A DNA stretch of 64,000 nucleotides from Cronobacter condimenti 1330 (GCF_001277255.1 NZ_CP012264.1:4283992-4347991); one strand, 5' to 3'. Counted from the stretch's first letter, positions 33,810 through 43,005 are shown. Numbers and translations are program-made. Notes: a model not told the origin generated them from the letters alone.

Positions 33810-33885
33810 AATTTATCGTCTTGGGCCGTTTTAAACAGTATAGAATTGCGGCGGAATCTAGCAGAAAGCAAGTAAAGAAAAAAGG

Positions 33886-34125
33886 CGACAGGTAAACCTG
33901 TCGCCTTTTTTCCTGACTTTTTAACCGGTCATCGGTATTCACCGTCCTGGTGCGCTTACAACCCGCCCTGTTTTTCCTTCAGCCGACAACGCTCCGTGTC
34001 GTGTTCCCTTATCCTTTAACACGTCTCCGACGTTTACCGTCCTGGTATGCTGTGTGCTTCGTCACCCTGACGCTCCTGACCTCTCGTCCTGAGTTATTAT
34101 CCGTTGCGACACTCCGTTGTCCGTG
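33886..34125 (-). ncRNA. csrC: CsrA-sequestering small RNA CsrC
   Basis: Located between yihI and engB as in E. coli. On the minus strand the RNA has about twelve GGA motifs (CAGGA, ACGGA, TCGGA), several in hairpin loops. It ends with the same segment as E. coli CsrC, GTCAGGAAAAAAGGCGACAG, and a strong terminator. A central ACTCAGGACGAG..GTCAGGAGCG segment also aligns. CsrC binds many CsrA dimers and relieves CsrA repression. The 5' end (34125) is estimated from alignment to E. coli and may be off by some bases. Confidence 0.85.
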
Positions 34126-34399
34126 AGGCTTACTTTACCAGTCTGAACGGCGGGCTCAAGCCGTTCTACGCCTCAAAAGTCTATTTTCGGACATTTCTGC
34201 AAGGTTAACTTACTGTTTTTACTTAATTAAAACTTAATCGTTTGGTTTTTATCCTGGCGAAATCGCAAAGCTAAACGGGCGGATCTCTTACATATTTCGC
34301 AGCCGTTTTGTAAGCCAGCGGAGAGAACAACAGCCTTTTAGCCCTGTTCAGGTATAATCGCGGTTATTGCTTACGCTTATCCTGACGGAGACGACCGTT

Positions 34400-35035
34400 T
34401 TGACTCAGTTGAACTATCAACAGACGCACTTTGTGACCAGTGCGCCGGATATTCGCCATCTTCCAGCCGATACCGGCATCGAAGTGGCTTTCGCAGGCCG
34501 CTCCAACGCCGGGAAATCGAGCGCGCTGAATACGCTCACTAACCAAAAGAGCCTGGCGCGTACCAGTAAAACGCCGGGACGCACCCAGCTTATTAACCTG
34601 TTTGAAGTGACGGACGGCAAGCGTCTGGTGGACCTGCCCGGCTATGGCTACGCCGAAGTGCCGGAAGAGATGAAGCGCAAATGGCAGCGCGCGCTGGGCG
34701 AATATCTCGAAAAACGCCTGTGTCTGAAAGGCCTGGTAGTGCTGATGGATATCCGTCATCCGCTTAAAGATCTCGACCAGCAGATGATCGAGTGGGCGGT
34801 GGACAGCGCTATTCCCGTTCTGGTACTGCTGACCAAATCCGATAAGCTCGCGAGCGGTGCGCGCAAAGCGCAACTGAATATGGTGCGTGAAGCAGCGATT
34901 GCCTTTAATGGCGACGTGCAGGTCGAAGCGTTTTCATCGCTGAAGAAATCGGGCGTGGACAAACTGCGCGCTAAGCTGGACAGCTGGTTTAACGATCTGC
35001 CGCCTGCCACTGAAGAAGACGCAGCCCAGGAATAA
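34400..35035 (+). CDS. engB: Ribosome-biogenesis GTPase EngB (YihA/YsxC)
   Basis: 211 residues, an essential GTPase for late 50S assembly. Motifs are G1 GRSNAGKSS near 34, TPGRTQ (G2), DLPGYG (G3) and TKSDK (G4), with SSLKKSG near 178 (G5). The frame is open further upstream with no plausible start. The TTG at 34400 has GGAG nine bases ahead and yields TQLNYQQTHFV, which aligns with the E. coli N-terminus, so a TTG start is inferred. It diverges from csrC and converges with spf. Confidence 0.95.
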   Translation: MTQLNYQQTHFVTSAPDIRHLPADTGIEVAFAGRSNAGKSSALNTLTNQKSLARTSKTPGRTQLINLFEVTDGKRLVDLPGYGYAEVPEEMKRKWQRALGEYLEKRLCLKGLVVLMDIRHPLKDLDQQMIEWAVDSAIPVLVLLTKSDKLASGARKAQLNMVREAAIAFNGDVQVEAFSSLKKSGVDKLRAKLDSWFNDLPPATEEDAAQE

Positions 35036-35093
35036 CCCTTCACGGCGCGGGCCTGGCTCGCGCGTCATCATGCAAACTCTTTTTTAGCCCCAA

Positions 35094-35202
35094 TAAAAAA
35101 CGCCCCAGTCATTTCTGACTGGGGCGGCTAAAATATTCAGCCAAATCCGATTACGTGAAGTAAAAGGTCTGAAAGATAGAACATCTTACCTCTGTACCCT
35201 AC
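35094..35202 (-). ncRNA. spf: Spot 42 small RNA
   Basis: The 109-base minus-strand sequence starts GTAGGGTACAGAGGTAAGAT and ends in the CGCCCCAGTCA..TGACTGGGGCG terminator hairpin, essentially identical to E. coli Spot 42. It lies downstream of polA, transcribed in the same direction, as in E. coli. Spot 42 is an Hfq-dependent regulator of galK and other carbon genes and is repressed by CRP-cAMP. The region 35203-35349 between spf and polA is AT-rich and holds its promoter. Confidence 0.97.
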
Positions 35203-35349
35203 GTCGTTAACTCTACCCTTTTTTTATGACGGGAAAAAGCACTTTTTGTAATTTCTTTTCATTCTTTACATAGCAATTTCTAATGATTATCACAAAAATC
35301 TATTAGTTATGTTGCTAAGTTACAAAAGCACTTTCTCCCTTTTCAGGGT

Positions 35350-38133
35350 TTAGTGGGCCTGATCCCAGTTCGGGCCGCTACCGACTTCCACCAGCAGCGG
35401 GACATCCAGCTGCATGCTGTTTTCCATCAATTCATGGATTTTCTGCGACACCGCTTCAACGTCATCTTTATGCACCTCAAACACCAGTTCATCGTGTACC
35501 TGCATGATCATTTTCACGCGCGGCTGCTCTTTCTCAAGCCAGGCGTCGACCGCAATCATGGCACGTTTGATGATATCCGCCGCAGTACCCTGCATCGGGG
35601 CGTTGATCGCTGCTCGTTCAGCACCTGCGCGACGCGCCGCATTGCTGGCGTTGATATCCGGCAGGTAAAGGCGACGCCCATCCAGCGTTTCCACATAGCC
35701 CTGCTCTTTTGCCTGCTTGCGAGTGCGCTCCATATATTCCAGCACGCCAGGATAGCGCTCGAAGTAAAGATCCATGTACTTTTGCGACTCTTTACGCGGG
35801 ATATTGAGCTGACGTGACAGGCCGAAGGCGCTCATGCCGTAAATCAGCCCGAAGTTTATCGCCTTAGCGCTGCGACGCTGTTCAGTTGATACGCTCTCCA
35901 GCGGCAGACCAAAGACTTCCGCGGCTGTTGCGCGGTGAATGTCTTTCCCTTCGGCAAAGGCGCTGAGCAGCCCTTTATCGCGTGACAGATGCGCCATGAT
36001 GCGCAGTTCAATCTGCGAGTAGTCGGCCGAAACAATCACGTAATCTTCCGGCGCGATAAACGCCTGGCGAATACGACGCCCTTCATCGTTACGTACCGGA
36101 ATGTTTTGCAGGTTCGGATCGGTTGAGGACAGACGCCCTGTCGCCGTTACCGCCTGATGATAAGAGGTATGCACACGGCCCGTTTTCGGGTTGATCATCA
36201 GCGGCAGTTTGTCGGTATACGTCGATTTCAGCTTCGCGAGTCCGCGGTATTGCAGAATGACTTTCGGCAGCGGATAGTCAAGCGCCAGCTCCTCCAGCAC
36301 CTCTTCTGACGTAGACGGCGCGCCACCCGGCGTTTTCTTCAGCGGCTTAATGCCCTGCTTTTCAAACAGGATCGTTTGCAGCTGTTTCGTAGACGAGAGA
36401 TTAAACGGTTCGCCCGCAATCTCATGCGCCTTCTGCTCAAGCTCGGCAAGCTTCAGCGCAATCTCCTGCGAATGAGTATGCAGCACTGCCGGATCGATTT
36501 TCACGCCGTTGCGCTCAATGCGCGACAGCACCGGCACCAGGGGCATTTCGATATGCTCAAAGATATTCAGCGGGCCTTTGTGCTGTTGCAGCTTTGGCCA
36601 CATTTTGAGATGCAACTGAAGCGTCACGTCTGCATCTTCCGCGGCATACCGCCCGGCTTGCTCAAGATCGATTTGGTTAAACGTGAGCTGGTTTTTGCCC
36701 TTACCAGCGATCTGCTCAAACGTGATGGTAGTGTGTTTCAGCCAGCGGCTGGAGAGGCTATCCATATCGTGGCGGCCAGAGACGCTGTCCAGAATGTAAG
36801 ACTCCAGCATGGTATCGAAAACGATGCCGCGCAGCTCAATGCCGTAATTCTGTAAAATGCCGCGGTCGAACTTCAGGTTTTGCCCTACTTTCACCAGCGT
36901 TTCGTCTTCCAGCAGCGGTTTGAGCAGTTCCAGCACGCGATCGCGGGAAAGCTGATCCGGTGCGTCCAGATAGTCGTGCGCGACGGGAATATACGCAGCC
37001 AGACCCGGCTCGGTGGCAAAAGAGATCCCGACGAGGTTGGCCGTCAGGTTGTCGAGGCTGTCAGTTTCAGTGTCCACCGCCACCACGGGAGCGCTTTTGA
37101 TGCGCGCGATCCACGCCTGCAACGTCTCTTCATCAAGGATAGTGACGTAACGCTCTGCCGAGAGCACGACGGCTTCTTCTTCCGGCTGCGCCTCAACGAC
37201 AATGGTTTCTGTTGGTTTAGCGGCCGGTTTGCCGCGTGACTGTAGCCATTTGCCGGCTTCCAGATCGGACGTCCAGCGTTTGAACTCATACTGCCTGAAG
37301 AGCGCCAGCAGTTCGTCCGCCAGTGGCTGCTGGACTTCAAGACGATCGTGGCTCAGCTCCAGCTCAACGTCGGTTTTAATCGTTGCCAGTTGGTAGGAGA
37401 GATAAGCGACCTCTTTGCTCTGCTCAAGCTTCGCTGCCATGGTTTTGGCACCACGGAAGGAGAGCTCTGCAATTTTCTCTGGGTTCGCATAGAGCGCATC
37501 CAGCCCGCCAAGGCCCTGCAACAGCGCCTGCGCGGTTTTTTCGCCCACACCGGGAACACCCGGGATGTTATCGGAAGCGTCACCCATCAGCGCCAGGAAG
37601 TCGATAATCAGCTCTGGCGGCACGCCATATTTCGCGCAGACTTCCTCCGGCCCAAGCACCGTGTTGGTCATCGTATTGATAAGCGTGACATCTGGCGTAA
37701 CGAGCTGCGCCATGTCTTTATCGCCAGTGCTGATAAGCACCGCGCGCCCTGCCGCCGCCGCTTCTTTCGCCAGCGTGCCGATAACATCGTCTGCCTCTAC
37801 ACCAGAAACCGCCAGCAAGGGCAGCCCCATCGCTTTTACCATCGCGTGTAGTGGCTCGATCTGCGCACGCAGATCGTCAGGCATTGGCGGGCGGTGGGAT
37901 TTGTAATGCTCAAACAGTTCATCACGGAAGGTTTTCCCTTTCGCGTCAAACACCACGGCGGCGTGGGTCGGCTGATACTGTAATATCAGGCTGCGCAACA
38001 TATTCAGCACGCCATACATCGCGCCTGTCGGCTCGCCGGCGCTGTTCGTCAGCGGCGGAAACGCGTGATATGCGCGATACAGGTAAGAAGAGCCATCGAC
38101 GAGGATAAGGGGATTTTCTGGGATCTGAACCAT
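35350..38133 (-). CDS. polA: DNA polymerase I
   Basis: 927 residues, with all three activities present. The N-terminal 5'-nuclease domain has GVEADDVIGTLA near 115 and GDASDNIPGVPG near 185. The middle 3'-5' exonuclease domain starts with VDTETDSLD near 355. The C-terminal polymerase domain has motif A DYSQIELR near 705, motif B (RRSAKAINFGLIYGMS) and motif C QVHDELVF near 880. The ATG at 38133 gives MVQIPENPLILVDGSS as in E. coli; 23 further upstream codons are open but unsupported. A perfect DnaA box lies 125 bases upstream. Confidence 0.98.
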   Translation of the reverse strand: MVQIPENPLILVDGSSYLYRAYHAFPPLTNSAGEPTGAMYGVLNMLRSLILQYQPTHAAVVFDAKGKTFRDELFEHYKSHRPPMPDDLRAQIEPLHAMVKAMGLPLLAVSGVEADDVIGTLAKEAAAAGRAVLISTGDKDMAQLVTPDVTLINTMTNTVLGPEEVCAKYGVPPELIIDFLALMGDASDNIPGVPGVGEKTAQALLQGLGGLDALYANPEKIAELSFRGAKTMAAKLEQSKEVAYLSYQLATIKTDVELELSHDRLEVQQPLADELLALFRQYEFKRWTSDLEAGKWLQSRGKPAAKPTETIVVEAQPEEEAVVLSAERYVTILDEETLQAWIARIKSAPVVAVDTETDSLDNLTANLVGISFATEPGLAAYIPVAHDYLDAPDQLSRDRVLELLKPLLEDETLVKVGQNLKFDRGILQNYGIELRGIVFDTMLESYILDSVSGRHDMDSLSSRWLKHTTITFEQIAGKGKNQLTFNQIDLEQAGRYAAEDADVTLQLHLKMWPKLQQHKGPLNIFEHIEMPLVPVLSRIERNGVKIDPAVLHTHSQEIALKLAELEQKAHEIAGEPFNLSSTKQLQTILFEKQGIKPLKKTPGGAPSTSEEVLEELALDYPLPKVILQYRGLAKLKSTYTDKLPLMINPKTGRVHTSYHQAVTATGRLSSTDPNLQNIPVRNDEGRRIRQAFIAPEDYVIVSADYSQIELRIMAHLSRDKGLLSAFAEGKDIHRATAAEVFGLPLESVSTEQRRSAKAINFGLIYGMSAFGLSRQLNIPRKESQKYMDLYFERYPGVLEYMERTRKQAKEQGYVETLDGRRLYLPDINASNAARRAGAERAAINAPMQGTAADIIKRAMIAVDAWLEKEQPRVKMIMQVHDELVFEVHKDDVEAVSQKIHELMENSMQLDVPLLVEVGSGPNWDQAH

Positions 38134-38257
38134 AATGTCCGTGCCTGATAATGAAGTTATAGATAAAGGATGCCATAGCCTGGCGCAAAATATGAAACGC
38201 AAAGGGCCGATCGGTCAGAAAGTTTTGCCGATCCGCGCGATCTCTCGCATTGCGCTC

Positions 38258-38266
38258 TGTGGATAA
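38258..38266 (-). promoter_or_regulatory. DnaA box upstream of polA
   Basis: TTATCCACA on the minus strand is a perfect high-affinity DnaA box, about 125 bases before the polA start. DnaA has been reported to stimulate polA in E. coli. The surrounding gap (38134-38559) carries no gene that I can see; its right half should hold the yihG promoter. Confidence 0.7.
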
Positions 38267-38559
38267 GTTTGTGCACAAAAACCTAAGCTATTAATAACGC
38301 AAGATAAAAATTTAACGAAGCGCTATAAATAATCTAAGAAATCAGGAGGTTATAGAATTTCTATCACCGCTAATTATTTTTTGTCGGTAAAGTTTTATTG
38401 TGGATATAAAATAAGGCCTTTGCCGTTTCGCTTATTACACCTGTAAAACCTGACGGTCATTCACCGCACGTTACGTTTAGGCTCATCACGCCAGAACGTT
38501 TTCTGTTAGAATCTGCGCCCTCTGCCGACCCGGCATTTTTATGAACACATGAAATCAAT

Positions 38560-39468
38560 ATGTCGAGATTACTCGCTGCGGTAACGCTGCTGCTGAGCAT
38601 TGTGCTGACCATTCTGGTAACCGTGGCATGCTCCGTGCCGATTATCCTTGCCGGAATAATTAAACTGGTACTGCCTTTTCCTGCTGTCTGGCGGTCGGTT
38701 TCCAGCTTTTGTAATTTTATGATGTATTGCTGGTGCGAAGGGCTGGCATACCTTTTACATCTGAACCCGCATCTCAAATGGGATATTCAGGGGCTGGAAG
38801 GGTTGAATAAAAGACACTGGTATTTGCTTATCAGCAATCACCATAGCTGGGCGGATATTGTGGTGCTGTGCGTGCTGTTTCGTAAGCATATTCCGATGAA
38901 TAAATATTTTTTGAAACAGCAGCTGGCCTGGGTGCCCTTTATTGGGCTCGCCTGCTGGGCGCTGGATATGCCATTTATGCGCCGTTATTCCCGCAGTTAT
39001 CTGTTACGTCACCCGGAACGACGCGGTAAAGATGTAGAAACCACACGCCGCTCCTGCGAGAAATTCCGCTATCACCCTAGCACGATTGTGAATTTCGTTG
39101 AGGGATCGCGTTTTACCGAAGAGAAACAGCGCCAGCTACTCTCGCCGTTCCGGCACTTACTTCCGCCGAAAGCGGCAGGTATTGCAATGGCATTGAATGT
39201 TTTGGGAAAACAGTTCGATAAAATGTTAAACGTCACGCTCTGTTACCCGGAAAATAACCGCACGCCGTTTTACGATATGTTGAGCGGCAAGTTAACGCAT
39301 ATTGTGGTGCGTATTCATTTATTGCCGCTGGAAGCATCACTGCACGGCGATTATGTGAATGATAAAAACTTTAAGCGTCGCTTTCAGCAGTGGCTGAACG
39401 GATTATGGAACGAGAAAGACGATGAGCTTGAATCGCTTTTTCAAGCATATAAAAAAGCCGGTCAGTGA
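38560..39468 (+). CDS. yihG: Lysophospholipid acyltransferase-like protein YihG
   Basis: 302 residues with two N-terminal hydrophobic segments, then a PlsC-type acyltransferase domain. The catalytic NHHSWAD (NHx4D-type) motif is near residue 94 and the acceptor-binding VEGSRF near 184. In E. coli YihG is an alternative lysophosphatidate acyltransferase of the inner membrane. Its stop codon lies inside the terminator hairpin shared with dsbA. The E. coli neighbour yihF is absent here. Confidence 0.93.
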   Translation: MSRLLAAVTLLLSIVLTILVTVACSVPIILAGIIKLVLPFPAVWRSVSSFCNFMMYCWCEGLAYLLHLNPHLKWDIQGLEGLNKRHWYLLISNHHSWADIVVLCVLFRKHIPMNKYFLKQQLAWVPFIGLACWALDMPFMRRYSRSYLLRHPERRGKDVETTRRSCEKFRYHPSTIVNFVEGSRFTEEKQRQLLSPFRHLLPPKAAGIAMALNVLGKQFDKMLNVTLCYPENNRTPFYDMLSGKLTHIVVRIHLLPLEASLHGDYVNDKNFKRRFQQWLNGLWNEKDDELESLFQAYKKAGQ

Positions 39469-39478
39469 CCGGCTTTTT
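39452..39478. terminator. Bidirectional terminator between yihG and dsbA
   Basis: AAAAAGCCGGTCA-G-TGACCGGCTTTTT is a perfect palindrome with T runs on both strands. The yihG stop codon TGA is part of the right arm. It serves both convergent genes. Confidence 0.88.
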
Positions 39479-39493
39479 CATTTTAAGCGACAA

Positions 39494-40120
39494 TTACTTT
39501 TTGCTAAGCAGGTAGTTTACGGTATCGGCATATTGCTGGACAAAGGCGTCCATATTGCTGGTATCCATGCCTTGTGGGTTAAGCTGGTATTTACCGTTGA
39601 CGTACATGGCAGGCACACCCTGAAGGCCCACATCCGCTGCGGCTTTTTCTTGCTGGGCGACCAGAGATTTCACCACAAAGCTGTTCCAGGCGGCGTCATA
39701 TTCTTCCGGCTTCACGCCAGCATCAATGAAAACTTTACGGATATCCGCCGGGGTTTGTACGGTCTGCGTTTTCTGCACTGCTTCAAACATCGGGGTCGTA
39801 ATTTTATCTTCAATCCCCATCGCCATCGCGACTGCCCATGCCTGCGTCAGGTCTTTACCCAACGGGCCCAGAAACTCAACGTGGTATTTGGTCATTTTGG
39901 TGCCAGCTGGGAGCTTTTTCTTCACGCTGTCAGAAACATGCAGCACTTCTTCAAACTGATAGCAGTGCGGGCAGTAAAAGGAGAAGAACTCCATGACCTG
40001 CGGCGCGCCAGCGACCGGCTTTTCCAGCGTGTTATATTGCTTTCCGTCAGCGTAATCGGCAGCAGATACGCTGAATGCCATCACCATACCGGCCAGCGCC
40101 AGCCAAATCTTCTTCATCAT
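39494..40120 (-). CDS. dsbA: Periplasmic thiol:disulfide oxidase DsbA
   Basis: 208 residues: signal peptide of 19 residues ending at SVSA, then a thioredoxin fold. The active-site motif CPHC is in FFSFYCPHCYQFEE near precursor residue 49, and the cis-proline loop is GVPAMYVNG near 169. DsbA forms disulfides in secreted proteins, including fimbrial subunits such as those encoded at the left end of this window. It lies 24 bases downstream of srkA and is likely co-transcribed, as in E. coli. Confidence 0.97.
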   Translation of the reverse strand: MMKKIWLALAGMVMAFSVSAADYADGKQYNTLEKPVAGAPQVMEFFSFYCPHCYQFEEVLHVSDSVKKKLPAGTKMTKYHVEFLGPLGKDLTQAWAVAMAMGIEDKITTPMFEAVQKTQTVQTPADIRKVFIDAGVKPEEYDAAWNSFVVKSLVAQQEKAAADVGLQGVPAMYVNGKYQLNPQGMDTSNMDAFVQQYADTVNYLLSKK

Positions 40121-40144
40121 TTACTCTCTCCTGAATATTACTGA

Positions 40145-41131
40145 TCAATACATTGGCGTTAAGTGTAAAGGGGGCTCGTTGAGCGCCCGAATTTGCTCGT
40201 TAAAAGTCGCCGTCTGACGGCGCCAGAAATCTTCTTCGGCAAGCCACGGGAAGTTGCGAGGAAACGCAGGGTCTTCCCAGCGGCGAATAAGCCATGCGAG
40301 GTAATAAACCTGCCGCATTGCGCGAAGCGGTTCTATCAGCTCAAGTTCTTTGAGATTAAACGTAGTGAATTCTTCGTAGGCTTCAAGAATGGTTTCGAGC
40401 TGCATGCGCTGTTCAGCGATATCGCCATTTAACAGCATCCAGAGATCCTGAATGGCCGGGCCATTGCGGGCATCGTCGAGATCAACAAAGAGCGGGCCAT
40501 CGCGCCAGAGGATATTGCCAGGGTGGCAGTCGCCATGCAGGCGCAGCGCATCATAGCCAGGCTGCCAGCGAGCGGTGACGACGTGCGTAAGGGCATCGGT
40601 CGCCTGCAAAAAGGCAGCTTTGAGCGAGGCAGGGATAAGCGTACTGGTTTCGTATACCGCACGGGGCTCAAGCAGATATTCGTTTATGCCGATCGTTGGC
40701 CGATGTGAGAAGAGATGCTGTTTGCCGGTCTGATGAATACGGCCCAGATAACGTCCGACCCATTCCATTTGATCGAGGTTATCGGTTTCATACTGACGAC
40801 CACCAAGACCAGGAAAGACCGCAAACATAAAGCCGTTATGCGTCAGCAGCGTATCGCCATGCAGACGTAACGGCGCTGCAACCGGCACTTCATCGGCTTC
40901 CAGCTCAAGCGCGAAATGATGCTCTTCGCGAATTTGATCGGCGCTCCAGCGGTGCGGGCGGTAAAACTTCACAACAAAACGCTTACGATCTTCATCCTGA
41001 AAAAGATAAACGCGGTTTTCAAAACTATTGAGCGCGGTTAAGCCAGAATCCACACGAATGCCGTGTTCAAACAAAGCATCCATGATGGCGTCTGGCTGTA
41101 GCGTCTGGAAAGTAAAAGCGTTATCTGTCAT
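40145..41131 (-). CDS. srkA: Stress response kinase A SrkA (YihE/RdoA)
   Basis: 328 residues, the E. coli length. It is an APH/choline-kinase-fold Ser/Thr kinase that limits MazEF-mediated death. The catalytic loop LRLHGDCHPGNILW lies near residue 196 and the metal-binding VDLDDARNGP near 215. The ATG at 41131 (MTDNAFTFQ) is used because it aligns with E. coli; eight more codons are open upstream. dsbA follows closely and may be read from the srkA promoter under envelope stress (Cpx), as known in E. coli. Confidence 0.95.
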   Translation of the reverse strand: MTDNAFTFQTLQPDAIMDALFEHGIRVDSGLTALNSFENRVYLFQDEDRKRFVVKFYRPHRWSADQIREEHHFALELEADEVPVAAPLRLHGDTLLTHNGFMFAVFPGLGGRQYETDNLDQMEWVGRYLGRIHQTGKQHLFSHRPTIGINEYLLEPRAVYETSTLIPASLKAAFLQATDALTHVVTARWQPGYDALRLHGDCHPGNILWRDGPLFVDLDDARNGPAIQDLWMLLNGDIAEQRMQLETILEAYEEFTTFNLKELELIEPLRAMRQVYYLAWLIRRWEDPAFPRNFPWLAEEDFWRRQTATFNEQIRALNEPPLHLTPMY

Positions 41132-41206
41132 CCCGATATCCGCAAACACAAGCAATGCTTCAGGATATCATTTCGCAGCGAAAGCGAGGGCGTCTCTTAC
41201 AAGCTT

Positions 41207-41476
41207 TTACTCTTTAATCACGCCTCGGGCGCGCAGAAGCGCCGTTTTAAAATCATCTTCGTAGTCTTTCTGAATGCCCGGGATCACCGCGTCTTTATCG
41301 GCATCGCGCATTTTTAACTGATAAATCAGGATATCATCGGTAAGATCGGACAGTTCGCCGGTAAAACCAGATTCAGCGGCGAGTTTTTGCAGAAATTCAA
41401 GCAAGTTGAGATCCGGCTCTTTCTCCCAGGCGGGCTGAAGCAGCTCGATAACTTCATTAAGGCGTTTACATTTCAT
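41207..41476 (-). CDS. yihD: Conserved small protein YihD
   Basis: 89 residues, a full-length match to E. coli YihD (DUF1040), a small soluble protein of unknown function. Two ATGs are adjacent. AGGAG stands only three bases before the first and six before the second, so the second (41476) is chosen, as in E. coli. It precedes srkA with a 75-base gap and diverges from mobA. Confidence 0.93.
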   Translation of the reverse strand: MKCKRLNEVIELLQPAWEKEPDLNLLEFLQKLAAESGFTGELSDLTDDILIYQLKMRDADKDAVIPGIQKDYEDDFKTALLRARGVIKE

Positions 41477-41542
41477 CATGGGCTCCTTTTATCTGGCTGA
41501 CACGTTAGCAGGGACAAAACCGTATGAAAAGAGGTGATATTC

Positions 41543-42121
41543 GTGGATAAGCTTAGCGCGATTACCGGCGTGGTGCTGGCAGGCGGTCGGGCAACGCGAA
41601 TGGGCGGGCAGAACAAAGGGCTGATGTTGCTCAACGGCAAAGCGCTGTGGCGTCATGTGGCGGATCGCCTTGCCACACAGGTAGAGCGCGTCGCCGTCAG
41701 TGCGAACCGGGATCTGGACGCTTATGGCGCCTGCAGTTATCCGGTTATCACCGATACGTTGCCGGATTTTCCAGGGCCGCTCGCGGGTATGCTTTCTGTC
41801 ATGCAAAATCTTGAGAGTGAGTGGTATCTTTTTTGCCCTTGCGACACGCCGCATATTCCTGAAGAGCTCGCTCAACAGCTCTGGACCGCTAAAGGGAATG
41901 CGCCTGCCGTGTGGGTTAACGATGGCGAGCGAGACCACCCTGCTATTGCGCTGATGCATCGCTCGGCGCAAGTGCCGCTCGCCGGTTATCTGGCGCGCGG
42001 AGAACGTCGTGTGATGGTTTTTCTGCGTGAAGTCAATGGGAAGGAGGTGGTCATTCCTGATAAAACCGCTTTCGCGAACGTAAATACACTCGACGAACTT
42101 GAACGCTGGCAGGAGAAATAA
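41543..42121 (+). CDS. mobA: Molybdenum cofactor guanylyltransferase MobA
   Basis: 192 residues. It attaches GMP to molybdopterin to form the guanine dinucleotide cofactor. The nucleotide-binding VVLAGGRATRMGGQNKG is near residue 9 and PGPLAGMLSVM near 76. Two in-frame GTG codons are possible; AAGAGG is correctly spaced only for the second (41543), so a GTG start is inferred. The stop overlaps the mobB ATG by one base (TAATG). The strong coupling fits their joint role in MGD synthesis. Confidence 0.95.
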   Translation: MDKLSAITGVVLAGGRATRMGGQNKGLMLLNGKALWRHVADRLATQVERVAVSANRDLDAYGACSYPVITDTLPDFPGPLAGMLSVMQNLESEWYLFCPCDTPHIPEELAQQLWTAKGNAPAVWVNDGERDHPAIALMHRSAQVPLAGYLARGERRVMVFLREVNGKEVVIPDKTAFANVNTLDELERWQEK

Positions 42122-42633
42122 TGGTTCCGTTACTGGGTATCGCCGCGTGGAGCGGGACGGGCAAAACGACGCTGCTGAAAGCGCTGATACCGCTCCTGAT
42201 TGAAAGAGGCATTCGGCCTGGGCTTATAAAACATACTCATCACGATATGGACGTAGATACGCCCGGTAAAGACAGCTATGTGCTGCGTAAAGCGGGGGCA
42301 GCGCAAACCCTGGTCGCCAGTGCTAAACGCTGGGCATTGATGACCGAAACCCCGGAAGAGGCAGAGCCTGATTTGCATTATCTGGCAAGTCGGATGGACA
42401 GCTCGCAGCTGGATTTGATCCTTGTAGAAGGGTTTAAGCACGAGACGATAACGAAGATCCTGCTGTTCCGGCAGGGCACGGGACGGGATGTCGCTGAATT
42501 AGCACCAGATGCGGACGTGATTGCCGTTGCCAGTGATGTCCCGCTGCTGTCTGTCGGCGTACCGGTACTCAATATTAACGCACCGTCGCAGATTGCCGCG
42601 TTTATAGCAAGCTGGCTGGCCGGACAGCAATGA
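42121..42633 (+). CDS. mobB: Molybdopterin-guanine dinucleotide adapter MobB
   Basis: 170 residues, a P-loop GTP-binding protein with Walker A AWSGTGKTTLL near residue 9 and the conserved GLIKHTHHDMDVD near 34. It helps MobA or cofactor transfer and is not essential. Length and sequence match E. coli MobB. The gene runs toward the 5S end of the rRNA operon. The 217 bases after it (42634-42850) hold no gene that I can support. Confidence 0.93.
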   Translation: MVPLLGIAAWSGTGKTTLLKALIPLLIERGIRPGLIKHTHHDMDVDTPGKDSYVLRKAGAAQTLVASAKRWALMTETPEEAEPDLHYLASRMDSSQLDLILVEGFKHETITKILLFRQGTGRDVAELAPDADVIAVASDVPLLSVGVPVLNINAPSQIAAFIASWLAGQQ

Positions 42634-42850
42634 CAAGGGTTGTTTTCTGGCAGAAGTAAGGGTGTTGGCTGCTGGGCGGTGGTTTACGGGGCGACAAACA
42701 TCACGGGAATAAAGCTCGAGCCACCGGTGACGCTTTCGGCCCGCTAAGCACGGTGGAAGTGAGCGGAAACCGTGTGAAGCGGCTGTGATGACAGGAGCCG
42801 GAAGGTAATGACGCCCCGCGGGCCGTGCGTGCCCCGGGCGCAAAAAGCAA

Positions 42851-42880
42851 AAACCCCTCAGCAGTGCTGAGGGGTTCTTT
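42851..42880 (-). terminator. rRNA operon terminator
   Basis: On the minus strand AACCCCTCAGCA-CTGCTGAGGGGTT followed by TTTGC: a strong hairpin six bases after the 5S gene, the usual rrn T1-type terminator. Confidence 0.88.
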
Positions 42881-42885
42881 ATTTG

Positions 42886-43005
42886 ATGCCTGGCAGTTCC
42901 CTACTCTCGCATGGGGAGACCCCACACTACCATCGGCGCTACGGCGTTTCACTTCTGAGTTCGGCATGGGGTCAGGTGGGACCACCGCGCTACAGCCGCC
43001 AGGCA
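42886..43005 (-). rRNA. rrf: 5S ribosomal RNA
   Basis: 120 bases starting TGCCTGGCGGCTGTAGCGCG and ending in CTGCCAGGCAT on the minus strand, near-identical to E. coli 5S. It is the last gene of the operon, beside mobB as rrfA is in E. coli. Confidence 0.98.

Noticed and set aside
42634..42850. Gene or small RNA between mobB and the rRNA terminator
   Set aside because: No coding pattern, ribosome site, promoter or recognisable RNA; apparently plain spacer DNA.
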